Part shown: piece by piece, positions 1 through 8,027 of the stretch
Position numbering within the stretch: position 1 is the stretch's first letter
How the letters are laid out: every line of letters begins with the position of its first letter
DNA from: Candidatus Zixiibacteriota bacterium
GTDB lineage: Bacteria > RBG-13-66-14 > B26-G2 > WVWN01
Reading direction: 5' to 3'
DNA: 64,000 nt
Assembly: GCA_011773985.1 (NCBI GenBank)
Contig: WVWN01000053.1
Coordinates: forward strand, 1-64,000
Notes under the pieces: model-generated
Databases searched by the model: none
Told to the model about the DNA's origin: nothing
What the model saw: the letters and a program-made list of their open reading frames with translations, nothing else
Position numbers and translations under genes: made by a program

Positions 1-2
1 GC

Positions 3-185
3 CGTCGCGTCCAAACGCCCGGGTGGATACACTTCAACCCGGCGAGATGGGGAGAGCACGTCAACTTCTTCGACGAGAAAACGGTACGCGTGTTGGCGGA
101 AAAGGCCGGCCTGGAGGTTTACCTCGTGGAAACCTGCGGCGACGACTTCTGGAGCGAGGCGCGCCGCCGTACCCTAACTTTATAA
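3..185 (+). CDS. C-terminal end of a class I SAM methyltransferase (partial)
   Basis: An open frame enters from the left edge and stops at TAA (183-185), giving about 60 residues. The text WGEHVNFFDEKTVRVLAEKAGLEV, read here in two parts (WGEHVNFF and VRVLAEKAGLEV), is typical of the last helix and strand of Methyltransf_23/11-type small-molecule methyltransferases, where a wide H-x-N-F-F-x-x-x-T segment precedes the final helix. The catalytic and SAM-binding parts lie outside the window, so the substrate cannot be inferred. The gene converges with rny, and a hairpin separates the two stops. Confidence 0.6.
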   Translation, partial: RRVQTPGWIHFNPARWGEHVNFFDEKTVRVLAEKAGLEVYLVETCGDDFWSEARRRTLTL

Positions 186-198
186 CCCGGAAATAAAA

Positions 199-229
199 AA
201 GCCGGCCCGAAGGCCGGCTTAATTTTTAG
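199..229. terminator. Bidirectional intrinsic terminator between convergent genes
   Basis: A perfect 9-bp stem (AAGCCGGCC / GGCCGGCTT, 199-207 and 212-220) closes a CGAA loop. It has an A-rich left flank (191-200) and a T-rich right flank (219-227), so it can end transcription from both the methyltransferase on the plus strand and rny on the minus strand. Confidence 0.85.
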
Positions 230-239
230 GCGGCGATAG

Positions 240-1817
240 TTACTTGGCGTAGTCGACGGCGCGCGTCTCGCGAATGACGACCACCTTTATCTTGCCCGGG
301 TACTCCAATTCCTTCTCGATGGTCTCGGCTATGCGGCGCGCGAGCTCCTCGGCCTCGGCGTCCGAGACGCGGTCCTGCTCGACGATGATGCGAACCTCGC
401 GGCCGGCCTGGATGGCGTACGCCTTCGAGACGCCGGAGAAGGAATCGGCTATCTCCTCGAGCTTGGTTATACGCTTGATGTATGACTCGAGCGACTCGCG
501 GCGGGCGCCCGGGCGGGCGGCGCTGATGGCGTCCGCGGCGGCGACGAGCACCGCCTCCACGCTCTTCGGTTCGGTCCGGCCGTGGTGCGCCTCGCAGGCG
601 TTCACGACTTCCGGCGACTCGCCGAACTTACGCAAGAGGTCCGCGCCTATTTGGGGATGGGTACCCTCGACCTCGTGGTCCACGGCCTTGCCGACGTCGT
701 GCAAGAGGCCCGCGCGGCGCGCGCGAACCGCGGGTAGGCCAAGCTCGTTGGCCATAATGCCAGCGAGGTAGGCCACCTCTTTGGAGTGGCGCAGGACGTT
801 CTGGCCGTACGACGTGCGGTACTTGAGCCGCCCGAGCGTACGCACCAGCTCCGCGTCCATCTCGTCGATGTTCAGCTCGATAATCGTCGCCTCGCCCACG
901 TCGGCCAACTCCTGCCCGAGCTCGCCGCGGATCTTGTCGACGATCTCCTCGACGCGGCCGGGATGTATGCGGCCGTCGACGATAAGGCGCTCGAGCGCGC
1001 GCTTGGCGACCTCGCGCCGGACGGGGTCGAACGACGAGACGATGACCGCCTCGGGCGTGTCGTCAACGATGAGGTCGACGCCCGTCGCGGCCTCGATGGC
1101 GCGGATGTTGCGGCCCTCGCGGCCTATTATCCGGCCCTTCATCTCGTCGTTGGGGAGCTCGACGACGGAGACGGTGCTCTCGGCGACGTGGTTGGAGGCG
1201 CAGCGCTGGATGGCGAGGCTAATAATATCCCGGGCCAAGCGGTCCCCTTCCGCCACGGCCCGGTCTTTTATTTCCTTGATTGTGCGGGCGGCGTCGCGCG
1301 ACGCGTCGGCGACGAGGTTCCTCATTAAAATTTCTTTGGCCTCGAGCGCCGACATTCCGGATATCCGCTCGAGCATACGGTTCTGCTCCTCGGTCTTCCG
1401 GGCAAGCGCCTCTTCCTTATTCTTAAACGCCGCCTCGCGCCTGTCGAGGTTTTTTTCGCGGCCGCCAAGTTGATTTTCTTTCCTGTCGAAGACATCCGCC
1501 CGGCGCTCCAACGACTCTTCCTTCTGCCGGAGCCGATTCTCGAGGTTCTTCAGGTCGCGGTGCCGCTGTTCGTTTTCTCTTTCCGATTCCTCCTTTAACT
1601 TAAATATCTCATCTTTGGCTCTAAGTAACGCCGACGTCTTAATATTCTCTGCTTCGCGCTCCGCTTCCTCCGTTATCTTTGCGGCAATCTTCTCCGCGGT
1701 CTTAATTTTAGATTCGGCGACACGGCGCCGGACGATATACCCCAGCCAGAAGGATATCGCCCCGGCCACTACGATCGCCCCCAACAATATCAGTAACGTT
1801 TGGACGGGTGAGAACAT
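240..1817 (-). CDS. rny: Ribonuclease Y
   Basis: Membrane-anchored endoribonuclease that starts mRNA turnover. The 525-residue product matches the usual family length. It has one N-terminal membrane helix (about residues 7-28), a long charged coiled coil (about 30-180), a KH RNA-binding domain (about 210-275, with [15 protein letters not shown]) and an HD domain with [10 protein letters not shown] (H344 onward) and the HD pair at 373-374 in GLLHDVGKA. The start is the ATG at 1815-1817, preceded five bases upstream by GGGGAGG. An upstream in-frame extension of 28 residues is low-complexity and lies in the leader. It is transcribed alone from the promoter near 2097-2125. Confidence 0.97.
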   Translation of the reverse strand: MFSPVQTLLILLGAIVVAGAISFWLGYIVRRRVAESKIKTAEKIAAKITEEAEREAENIKTSALLRAKDEIFKLKEESERENEQRHRDLKNLENRLRQKEESLERRADVFDRKENQLGGREKNLDRREAAFKNKEEALARKTEEQNRMLERISGMSALEAKEILMRNLVADASRDAARTIKEIKDRAVAEGDRLARDIISLAIQRCASNHVAESTVSVVELPNDEMKGRIIGREGRNIRAIEAATGVDLIVDDTPEAVIVSSFDPVRREVAKRALERLIVDGRIHPGRVEEIVDKIRGELGQELADVGEATIIELNIDEMDAELVRTLGRLKYRTSYGQNVLRHSKEVAYLAGIMANELGLPAVRARRAGLLHDVGKAVDHEVEGTHPQIGADLLRKFGESPEVVNACEAHHGRTEPKSVEAVLVAAADAISAARPGARRESLESYIKRITKLEEIADSFSGVSKAYAIQAGREVRIIVEQDRVSDAEAEELARRIAETIEKELEYPGKIKVVVIRETRAVDYAK

Positions 1818-1879
1818 GGTTACCTCCCCGCGCGACGACGGGAAGGCGGCTCGAGCCTCGGCAGCCGAAATCGGCCGGC

Positions 1880-1927
1880 GCGCGCGCCGCGGCGCGGCCA
1901 TAGCATCGGCGTCCGGCAGGCGCGCGC
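1880..1927 (-). other. Strong inverted repeat in the rny leader
   Basis: A perfect 9-bp GC-only inverted repeat (1880-1888 and 1919-1927) with a roughly 30-nt loop that can itself fold. It lies in the 5' leader, 60-110 nt upstream of the rny start. It could affect translation or stability of the rny mRNA; that role is inferred from position only. Confidence 0.4.
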
Positions 1928-2096
1928 AATTCGTTTATTTTTTCGCGGTATATCATCAGCAAGGTCAACAAGTTATCGCTTAGACCTTCGTCGTACGGCT
2001 CGAGCGGCGCCAACTTGGAAGGACCGCTCCCCCTCTGACGGCCTTTCCCCGTCTCGCTCGGAATATATATTAAGGCCTGTCGACCGTATCGTTTAC

Positions 2097-2125
2097 ATTA
2101 TAAGTGATATCTGTCGCCTTATCAA
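2097..2125 (-). promoter_or_regulatory. Sigma-70-type promoter for rny
   Basis: On the minus strand, TTGATA (2120-2125) is followed after 17 bases by a perfect TATAAT (2097-2102). The predicted start is near 2090, giving a leader of about 270 nt before the rny ATG. Within the leader a short TTG-initiated frame (from 2013) runs into rny in another frame and has no convincing ribosome site. The stretch 1818-2282 has no other gene that I can support. Confidence 0.75.
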
Positions 2126-2177
2126 GGAAATAATTCACGTTTGGGCCGAAAAAGCCTTCATTTCCAATAAATAATAA

Positions 2178-2196
2178 AGCCGACCCCGGGCCGGCT
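2178..2196 (-). terminator. Intrinsic terminator after the PorV-like gene
   Basis: The stem AGCCG/CGGCT continues through one mismatch into CC/GG. On the minus strand it is followed by a T-rich run (TTTATTATTTATT). It lies about 90 nt downstream of the PorV/PorQ-like stop and closes the accA transcription unit. Confidence 0.6.
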
Positions 2197-2282
2197 CGTA
2201 AATAATTTTTATCAAATCCACCCCTATTGCGCGTCCGAGCATTTTTACCGTGCTGGTTACCTAAAATTTAAAACGACCAAAC

Positions 2283-3221
2283 TCACCACCCTATGCCCGC
2301 GGTAGCCACGTACGAATCCCCCAAATCGTCTTGCGGGCGCCAACAGAAATCGAACCGGTAATCCCCGGCGGCGACGCCTAGGCCCGCGGCCGGTACGCCC
2401 TCCGGGTAACGATACCCGGCGCGTAGCGCTAGAACCTTCGCGAGCGTACCCTCGCCCCCCACGGCGACGCCGACGTCGCCGTCCTTCCGGACGCGGCCCT
2501 CCACCGTAGCCACGAACCCGCGCGCGAAATCCACCGCCGCGGCCGCCCGTGCGGAAGCCGGGTATACGTCGCGGACCGCCTTCAGCTCGATATTCGGGGC
2601 AACGAGGTTATCGAGGGCGAGGCCTACGCGCGTGGCCGGCAGCGGCTTGAACAGAAAGCCGGCGTTCACGCCGAAACCGCCGTCCTGGTATTCGTAAATC
2701 TTCGTCGAAATGACTTTCAACGCAACGCCGAGGTTGTACGCGGGCTCCTCGCCGGCCACGACCTGGGCGCCGAGCCCTTTGCCCCAACCGAGCACGAGCG
2801 CCGTCTCGTAATCGGAGAAGGTGCGGCCCGTTAAACCCAACTCGCCGGCCTCGGGAATGCCGGACGCGCGGAAGTAATTTACGCCCGCGGCGAAGGTCCC
2901 CAAGGAAAAGCCGCGCCCCGACATATTGTAGGATATCGCGCCCGTAGCGTAAGTTATATCTTTGACGTTGGCGTACGGGTAATGGTAAGTAAACTCGACG
3001 CGGCCCCCCGGGACCTGGTCGAGGCCCGCGGGGTTGAAGAAGAGCGCGGAAGGGTCGTCGGCGACGGCGGCGAACGCGTTGGCCATGGCCGCGGCCCGGG
3101 CGCCCGCCCCCAAACCCAGCCACGCGCCGCTCGAGCCCCCCGCGGCGGCGGCGCCGGCTGCGGCCGCCGAGACGAGAGCCAGGCTAAGCGCGTAAAAAAA
3201 ACCTTTGGGTATAAAACGCAA
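2283..3221 (-). CDS. PorV/PorQ-family outer-membrane protein
   Basis: Predicted 312-residue exported beta-barrel protein. After an N-terminal signal peptide (hydrophobic FFYALSLALVSAAAAG) comes the signature G-x-G-A-R-A-A-A-M-A-N-A-F-A-A-V-A-D-D followed by NPAGL, which marks the PorV/PorQ (UPF0164-like) family of FadL-type barrels found in FCB bacteria. The rest alternates short polar turns and strands and ends in a Trp, as barrels often do. The start chosen is TTG at 3219-3221, preceded by GGAAGGA and followed directly by the signal peptide. A longer frame reaches into the thioesterase gene but reads as an Arg-rich shadow. In PorV relatives the role is shuttling type IX secretion cargo; no T9SS genes are in this window. 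Confidence 0.75.
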   Translation of the reverse strand: MRFIPKGFFYALSLALVSAAAAGAAAAGGSSGAWLGLGAGARAAAMANAFAAVADDPSALFFNPAGLDQVPGGRVEFTYHYPYANVKDITYATGAISYNMSGRGFSLGTFAAGVNYFRASGIPEAGELGLTGRTFSDYETALVLGWGKGLGAQVVAGEEPAYNLGVALKVISTKIYEYQDGGFGVNAGFLFKPLPATRVGLALDNLVAPNIELKAVRDVYPASARAAAAVDFARGFVATVEGRVRKDGDVGVAVGGEGTLAKVLALRAGYRYPEGVPAAGLGVAAGDYRFDFCWRPQDDLGDSYVATAGIGW

Positions 3222-3241
3222 AAACGCTTTCCTTCCAGCGT

Positions 3242-3679
3242 TCAATCCTTTGGAAAGCTGAGTTTCTCGGCCCACGAGGCCGGTATGCGGACGGGCCGGC
3301 CGTCGCGGCCCCGCGCCGCGTGAACGGTATAACCCTCCGCCAAGACCTCTTCGCCCCGCTTCACGACGTAATCGAAGCGAACCCTCGCCCGCCCGGCCCC
3401 GCCGATGGACGTCTCGACCGCCAGCTCGTCCTCGAAGCGCGCGGGCGCGTGGTACTTGCAGTAGGCCTCCGCGACCGGCATATATACGCCCGCGGCCTCC
3501 ATCGCCGAATACGGCAAGCCCTTCGCGCGGAGGTAGGCGACGCGGCCGTCCTCGAAGTAGGCCAGGTAGTCGCCGTAGTATACGACGCCCATGGCGTCGG
3601 TCTCGGCGTAGCGCACGCGAAGGGGCGTCACGACGCACGCGCGGCCGCCACGGTTATCCACCCTCACGTCGTGAACCAT
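3242..3679 (-). CDS. Acyl-CoA thioesterase, YbgC/4-hydroxybenzoyl-CoA thioesterase-like (hotdog fold)
   Basis: About 145 residues with the family hallmark V-R-Y-A-E-T-D-A-M-G-V-V-Y-Y-G-D-Y, in which the Asp is the catalytic residue, followed by hotdog strands. It should hydrolyse short or aromatic acyl-CoA esters in the cytoplasm. The start is uncertain. The ATG at 3677-3679 overlaps the end of accA by 26 bases with GAGG directly before it. GTG codons at 3659-3661 or further in are also possible, with GAGGG near the accA stop. It is translationally coupled to accA and followed at once by the PorV-like gene. Confidence 0.85.
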   Translation of the reverse strand: MVHDVRVDNRGGRACVVTPLRVRYAETDAMGVVYYGDYLAYFEDGRVAYLRAKGLPYSAMEAAGVYMPVAEAYCKYHAPARFEDELAVETSIGGAGRARVRFDYVVKRGEEVLAEGYTVHAARGRDGRPVRIPASWAEKLSFPKD

Positions 3680-4643
3680 CCTCGAAGAAGCCCATCGCGA
3701 GGAATTTCTTACGCCGGTCTTCCCGAAGCTCGTCGCCCGAAATCTTCTCCAATTCGGCCAGGTGGCGCTCGAGCGCGTCGCCCAGAAGCTCCGCGGCGAG
3801 GTCGTAGTCGCGGTGGGCACCGTAAGGCGGCTCCTTCACTATCTCGTCGACGACGCCGAGGTCCGTCAGGTCTTGCGCCGTGATCTTCAGCGCTGCCGCG
3901 GCCTGGGGCGCGAACGCTCGGTCGCGCCAGAGGATGGCCGCGCACCCCTCTGGAGATATTACCGAGTAGTAGGCGTACTCCTGCATCAGGACGCGGTTGC
4001 CGACGCCGATGCCGAAGGCGCCCCCGGAGCCGCCCTCGCCTACGACCGCCACCACGAACGGCACCTGGAGGTTAAACATCTCGAGGACGTTGCGCGCGAT
4101 GGCCTCGGCCTGGCCCCGTTCCTCGGCGCCGATGCCCGGGTACGCGCCGGCGGTATCCAAAAAAGATATTACGGGCAAGGCGAACTTGTCCGCGAGCCTC
4201 ATCAGGCGAAGCGCCTTGCGATATCCCTCCGGATGGGGCGAGCCGAAATTGTGTCGTATTTTATCGGCGGTCTTCCGGCCTTTCTCGTGCCCCATCCAAA
4301 CCACCTTGCGGCCGCGGAACCGCCCGACGCCGCACACGATGGCCTGGTCGTCGCGGAAGAGGCGGTCGCCGTGGAACTCGAGGGGGCCTTCGATAAGCCG
4401 GCGGACGTAATCCATAGTATAGGGGCGGTTCGGGTGGCGGGCAAGGAGGACGCGGTCCCACGCTGTCAGGTTCGCGTATATTTCGGCGCGGCGCTCGGCG
4501 AGCTCGCGCTCGCGCGCGGCGAGCTCGGCCCCCGCGGCCTCGTCGCCCTCCTTCGCCTTAGCGCGGAGGACCTCAACCTGCTCCTCCAACGTGACAAGCG
4601 GCTTCTCGAACTCGAGGGCGAATTTCTTCGTCTCTACGGCCAT
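3654..4643 (-). CDS. accA: Acetyl-CoA carboxylase carboxyltransferase subunit alpha
   Basis: 329 residues, the usual AccA length. It transfers the carboxyl group from carboxybiotin to acetyl-CoA with AccD, the committed step of fatty-acid synthesis. An N-terminal helical region is followed by the crotonase-like carboxyltransferase core with GHEKGR, the FLDTAGAYPG loop and the glycine-rich GEGGSGGAFGIGVGN. Partner genes accD and accB are not in the window. The biotin carboxylase at 23273 sits with propionyl-CoA carboxylase genes instead. The gene is the first of a short minus-strand unit with the thioesterase and PorV-like genes. Confidence 0.97.
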   Translation of the reverse strand: MAVETKKFALEFEKPLVTLEEQVEVLRAKAKEGDEAAGAELAARERELAERRAEIYANLTAWDRVLLARHPNRPYTMDYVRRLIEGPLEFHGDRLFRDDQAIVCGVGRFRGRKVVWMGHEKGRKTADKIRHNFGSPHPEGYRKALRLMRLADKFALPVISFLDTAGAYPGIGAEERGQAEAIARNVLEMFNLQVPFVVAVVGEGGSGGAFGIGVGNRVLMQEYAYYSVISPEGCAAILWRDRAFAPQAAAALKITAQDLTDLGVVDEIVKEPPYGAHRDYDLAAELLGDALERHLAELEKISGDELREDRRKKFLAMGFFEDGSRREGG

Positions 4644-4659
4644 CGGTCGCTGACGGGCT

Positions 4660-5472
4660 CTAGAACGAGCCGATATACGTTAAGTAGAGCACGCGCGAAT
4701 AACCGCCCTCTTCGCCGAGCTTGGCGACCTGATTCTCGAGAAGGTTGGTCGCCCAGAACTCGAGGTTGAAGTTATCGGTCACGCGCCACCGTACGCCGGC
4801 GTCGAGGTAGCCGCGGCCCATCCCGAGCGATTTCGACTCGTCGTCGTTAAGGCCCATATCGTACGCCCCGAGCAACATCAGGTGGGGGCCGAGGCCTTTC
4901 TCCAGCGCGCCGAAAACGTCCACGCCGTCGGCGTCCACGTCCTCGACGACGTTATAGGAAACGCCGACGTGCAGGCCCAGCGGCCCAAGGAGTTCGATTT
5001 CCTGGGAGAACGCGGCGTAAAAACCTTTGGCTTTGAACTGATACCGGTCGTAGTGAACTTGTTTGCGCTCGGTGCGCTCGACGTACGGGTCGAAGTCGTA
5101 ATACCTGCCGTGGCCCTGGTCGTCGTAGCCGACGGCCACCGCGGGCATTATCGGGCCGCCGTTCGTGATGCGGAACTTGGCCTGGAAGCCGGGGCGGGGG
5201 TTCATCGTCGGCGCGGCGTTGCCGAAGACGTCTACCCCGCCGTAGGATATCCCCGCGGTTAGGTAGTTCAGGATGCCGATCTCGCCCCGCACTACGAACG
5301 GCCCGACGCCGATGCTCCCGGCATATTCGCCGCGGGGACGCGCCCACGCCGTAGGGGTTTGGATGACGTAGGTTTCGCCCTCGGGCACGAAATCCTCCTG
5401 GGCGGCGGCCGTCGCGGCCGCCACCGTCACGCCGAAGGTCAGAAACCACGCCGCGCGCCGTGCTTTAAGCAT
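4660..5472 (-). CDS. Predicted outer-membrane beta-barrel protein, unknown function
   Basis: 270 residues. A signal peptide (KARRAAWFLTFGVTVAAATAAAQ, read as R-rich n-region, hydrophobic core and A-x-A cleavage site) precedes a chain of amphipathic strands rich in Gly, Tyr and Phe, ending in F (YIGSF), a typical outer-membrane terminal signature. I do not recognise a named family. The start is ATG at 5470-5472, with AAGGG six bases upstream. A longer form starting at 5517 lacks a ribosome site. It has its own promoter at 5533-5561 and is followed by accA 16 bases after its stop. Confidence 0.65.
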   Translation of the reverse strand: MLKARRAAWFLTFGVTVAAATAAAQEDFVPEGETYVIQTPTAWARPRGEYAGSIGVGPFVVRGEIGILNYLTAGISYGGVDVFGNAAPTMNPRPGFQAKFRITNGGPIMPAVAVGYDDQGHGRYYDFDPYVERTERKQVHYDRYQFKAKGFYAAFSQEIELLGPLGLHVGVSYNVVEDVDADGVDVFGALEKGLGPHLMLLGAYDMGLNDDESKSLGMGRGYLDAGVRWRVTDNFNLEFWATNLLENQVAKLGEEGGYSRVLYLTYIGSF

Positions 5473-5532
5473 AAGTTTCCCTTCTGAAAACTTTGATGCC
5501 ATAATCGCGGCTCCCACAGAAAGGTTCGTAGA

Positions 5533-5561
5533 CTAATAACCTACCGCCGCCGCGGAGTCAA
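5533..5561 (-). promoter_or_regulatory. Sigma-70-type promoter upstream of the beta-barrel gene
   Basis: Minus strand TTGACT (5556-5561), a 17-base spacer, then TATTAG (5533-5538). It lies between the corC stop and the beta-barrel gene start at 5472. It may also transcribe accA and the genes behind it. Confidence 0.55.
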
Positions 5562-5563
5562 GT

Positions 5564-6799
5564 CTAATCCTTGGCCTCGCCCTTACCTTCCGGCTTCAAC
5601 GTAAGGCGGACTTGGTTCACCTTTCGCGCGTCGGCCGCGGTCACGTAAAATTCGAGGCTCCCGAAAGTGAACCGTTCGCCGGACCCCGGCACCCTACCGG
5701 ATAACGAGGAAACAAACCCACCCACGGTCTCGAAGTCTTCTTCCGGGATGGCGATGGCGAGCTGCTCGTTCAACTCGCCGATGTCCGCGCGCCCCGCGAC
5801 CAGCCAAACGCCGTCGCCGACTTTCTCGAGGAGTTTTACCTCCGCGTCGTATTCGTCGTGTATTTCGCCGACGATCTCCTCGAGCACGTCCTCGAGCGTA
5901 ATCAAGCCGGCGGTGCCGCCGTACTCGTCAACGACGATCGCAAATTGCGCCTTTGCGGCTCGGAACTCCCGCAAAAGTTCGTTCACCTTCTTCGACTCCG
6001 GCACGTAGAAGGGCTCACGCAAAACGGACCTCAGATCTTCGCCCGTGGCCTCGAGCGTGAAAATGTCCTTGGCGTGAAGTATGCCCACCACGGTATCGGG
6101 CGACTCGTCTACTACGGGTATGCGCGAAAAACCCTTTTCGACGACGACGCGTTTAATATCCTCGATGGCGTCGCGGATGTCCGCGGTGACCATCTCGACC
6201 CGCGGTACCATAACCTCGCGCGCGAGGGTCTCGCGGATGCTGATGATGCCGTTTATCATTTCGCGCTCTTCTTCCGCGAGGCGGGTGTCGTCGGCCACGT
6301 CCGCGGCTTCCATCTCGGCCGCGGGCGACACGGCCGCCGGCTCTATGCCCGCGTGGGTTATCCTGGCAAACCCAAATGCGACGGCCTTCGCCAACCAGAT
6401 CAACGGGAACAGAACGAGGTAGACGAATTTGGCTACGGGGCCGACGAAGTAACCGAGGACCGCCGCTGCGGCGTCCGGCAAAATTGCCCGCGCCGCGGCG
6501 CGCACCAGGTAGAGGACGGCGGCGCAAGCCAACCATACCACGACCAGAGGAACGACCGGCGCTCGAGCCGCAAAAAGCGACGCGGCTAAATACGAAGCGG
6601 CTATCAAAAGTAAGACCTCGACGAAAAACAGCGCGTTGAGTACGGCCAGCGGCACCGCCAGCCTGCCCGCGCCCTCGCCCCCCGGGCCGCGGCCGCGGGA
6701 CGCGGTCACGAGGACCGCGGACCTCGAGATGACGAATAACGCGTAAGCGACGACTACCCCGATAACTGTTATTAGTGATGGAGGTTCGTCCACGTACAT
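5564..6799 (-). CDS. CNNM/CorC (HlyC) family membrane protein with CBS pair
   Basis: About 411 residues. Membrane helices occupy residues 10-30, 50-80, 80-105 and 115-150. They are followed by the cytosolic run EEEREMINGIISIRETLAREVMVPR, read in parts, that opens CorC proteins, then two CBS motifs (DxVVGILHAKD and GGTAGLITLEDVLEEIVGEIHDEYD) and a C-terminal CorC/HlyC domain. Relatives transport or sense Mg2+/Co2+; some are called gliding-motility GldE. The start is either GTG at 6808 or ATG at 6799 (chosen), each with GAGG or AGG close upstream. It is the last gene of the ftsH-to-corC unit, 15 bases after the kinase/phosphatase fusion. Confidence 0.88.
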   Translation of the reverse strand: MYVDEPPSLITVIGVVVAYALFVISRSAVLVTASRGRGPGGEGAGRLAVPLAVLNALFFVEVLLLIAASYLAASLFAARAPVVPLVVVWLACAAVLYLVRAAARAILPDAAAAVLGYFVGPVAKFVYLVLFPLIWLAKAVAFGFARITHAGIEPAAVSPAAEMEAADVADDTRLAEEEREMINGIISIRETLAREVMVPRVEMVTADIRDAIEDIKRVVVEKGFSRIPVVDESPDTVVGILHAKDIFTLEATGEDLRSVLREPFYVPESKKVNELLREFRAAKAQFAIVVDEYGGTAGLITLEDVLEEIVGEIHDEYDAEVKLLEKVGDGVWLVAGRADIGELNEQLAIAIPEEDFETVGGFVSSLSGRVPGSGERFTFGSLEFYVTAADARKVNQVRLTLKPEGKGEAKD

Positions 6800-6823
6800 C
6801 GACCTCACTTTCCTACCGTGGCT

Positions 6824-7567
6824 TTACGTGAATATCCAAAAGCAGAACGCCGTAACGCTTACGCCCAAAAAGGCGCCCGCCGCTACTTCGAGTATCGAAT
6901 GTATCCCCAAACGGATCCTCGATATCACGATCGTCAAAGCTAACAGAAGCGTTATTACGGCTACGAGCGGGTCGCGCGTAAGCCACGAAGCCGCGGCCGA
7001 TAAACCGAAGGCGGCCGCGGCGTGGCCGCTCGGAAGGCCGCCGCGCAGGAAAGTCCCCCTGCCCGTTACGGCCTTTAGGATTATGACTAAGAGAATCGTA
7101 AGGCCCAACGAGGTTAGCGCTACGTGCGAGGGCGCGCGCCGTACGTTTACGATGGTTGTAACGATAGGGCCTTTGAGGGCGTCGAAAAATATAAGGTATC
7201 CCACGAGCACGGCGTTCAAAGCGGCGAACAACACCGCGCCCGCAGCTACGTCCTTCGCAATCCGCGCTAAAGGATGGTACCGTTCGACCGCTAAATCCAA
7301 TATAACCTCGAGCGACGAGTTAACCATTTCCGTGATCAGGACCAACGCGATCGTGATCAACAATAAAATTAGCTCGACCTTGGTGATGGAAAGCCACACG
7401 CTCGCGAACAAGACGAGGGCCGTTACGGCGAAGTGGATCTTCACGTTGCGCTGGGTGCGCAGCGCGTATACGATGCCCTCCAAAGCACTGTTGAACGAGC
7501 GGGCGAGGCCGCCCTCCCTTAAAAAGGACCCTTTCTTCGGCCGCGGCTTTTTGTCGGCGGCGGTCAC
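6824..7567 (-). CDS. Fused diacylglycerol/undecaprenol kinase (DgkA) and PAP2 phosphatase
   Basis: 247 residues with two membrane enzymes in one chain. Residues 20-130 form a DgkA-type kinase with SALEGIVYALRTQRN, then VELILLLITIALVLITEMVNSS with the catalytic Glu of the E-x-x-N-S/T signature. Residues 145-247 form a PAP2 domain with SGHAAAAFG and SRIRLGIHS..E. The chain could both phosphorylate undecaprenol or diacylglycerol and dephosphorylate the lipid phosphate, so it may set the lipid-carrier pool. The start is GTG at 7565-7567 behind AGGAGGAGA, which overlaps the ybeY stop. It is part of the ftsH-ybeY operon. Confidence 0.9.
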   Translation of the reverse strand: MTAADKKPRPKKGSFLREGGLARSFNSALEGIVYALRTQRNVKIHFAVTALVLFASVWLSITKVELILLLITIALVLITEMVNSSLEVILDLAVERYHPLARIAKDVAAGAVLFAALNAVLVGYLIFFDALKGPIVTTIVNVRRAPSHVALTSLGLTILLVIILKAVTGRGTFLRGGLPSGHAAAAFGLSAAASWLTRDPLVAVITLLLALTIVISRIRLGIHSILEVAAGAFLGVSVTAFCFWIFT

Positions 7568-7574
7568 TCTCCTC

Positions 7575-8027
7575 CTACTCGGGCCCGGCTACGAGGCGCG
7601 CCGCAGCCCTTTCCATCTCCGCCCCGCCCTCGTCGGTCTCGTCGCCATACCCGGCGAGGTGGAGAAGGCCGTGAGCGACGAGGAAGGCGAGCTCTTCATC
7701 CAAGGAAACGCCCCGCCGCGCGGCCTGCTCTCGCGCGCGGTCGGCTGAAACGTAGACTTCGCCCCACAACCATATTTCTTCCGGCTCCGGCGCATCCCGT
7801 CCTATGGCAAAGGCGAGGACGTCCGTCGGCCCTTCGCGGCCGCGGTACTTCTTGTTCAATTCCGCGAGCAACGCGTCGTCCGCTATCGTAACCTCGACCA
7901 CGGCCTCCGCCGGCACGCCGCGCTCCTCGCGGTAACGCGCGACCAACGCCTCGAGCCGACGACGGCTAGTAGGACTTAGTTTCGGCAGAATGTGTAGACA
8001 AATACGGGACGACGTATTGTTCGGCAT
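7575..8027 (-). CDS. ybeY: Endoribonuclease YbeY (rRNA maturation factor)
   Basis: About 150 residues, the usual YbeY size, with NKKYRGREGPTDVLAF and the zinc motif region HGLLHLAGYGDETDE. The first two His ligands (H-G-x-L-H-L) are present, but the third of the usual H-G-x-L-H-L-x-G-Y-D-H is not at its standard place. An acidic residue could stand in. It acts in 16S rRNA 3'-end maturation and ribosome quality control. The ATG at 8025-8027 overlaps the end of pgpH by 62 bases, which is large; the true start may be slightly internal. phoH, pgpH and ybeY commonly cluster. Confidence 0.9.
   Translation of the reverse strand: MPNNTSSRICLHILPKLSPTSRRRLEALVARYREERGVPAEAVVEVTIADDALLAELNKKYRGREGPTDVLAFAIGRDAPEPEEIWLWGEVYVSADRAREQAARRGVSLDEELAFLVAHGLLHLAGYGDETDEGGAEMERAAARLVAGPE

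Noticed and set aside
786-1328. Long open frames on the plus strand opposite rny
   Set aside because: They are reverse-strand shadows of the rny coding region, caused by high GC codon bias. They have no ribosome sites or family motifs.
1708-2013. TTG-initiated 101-residue frame in the rny leader
   Set aside because: No ribosome site; it runs out of frame through the rny start and its ribosome site, and becomes Arg-rich. Kept only as leader sequence.
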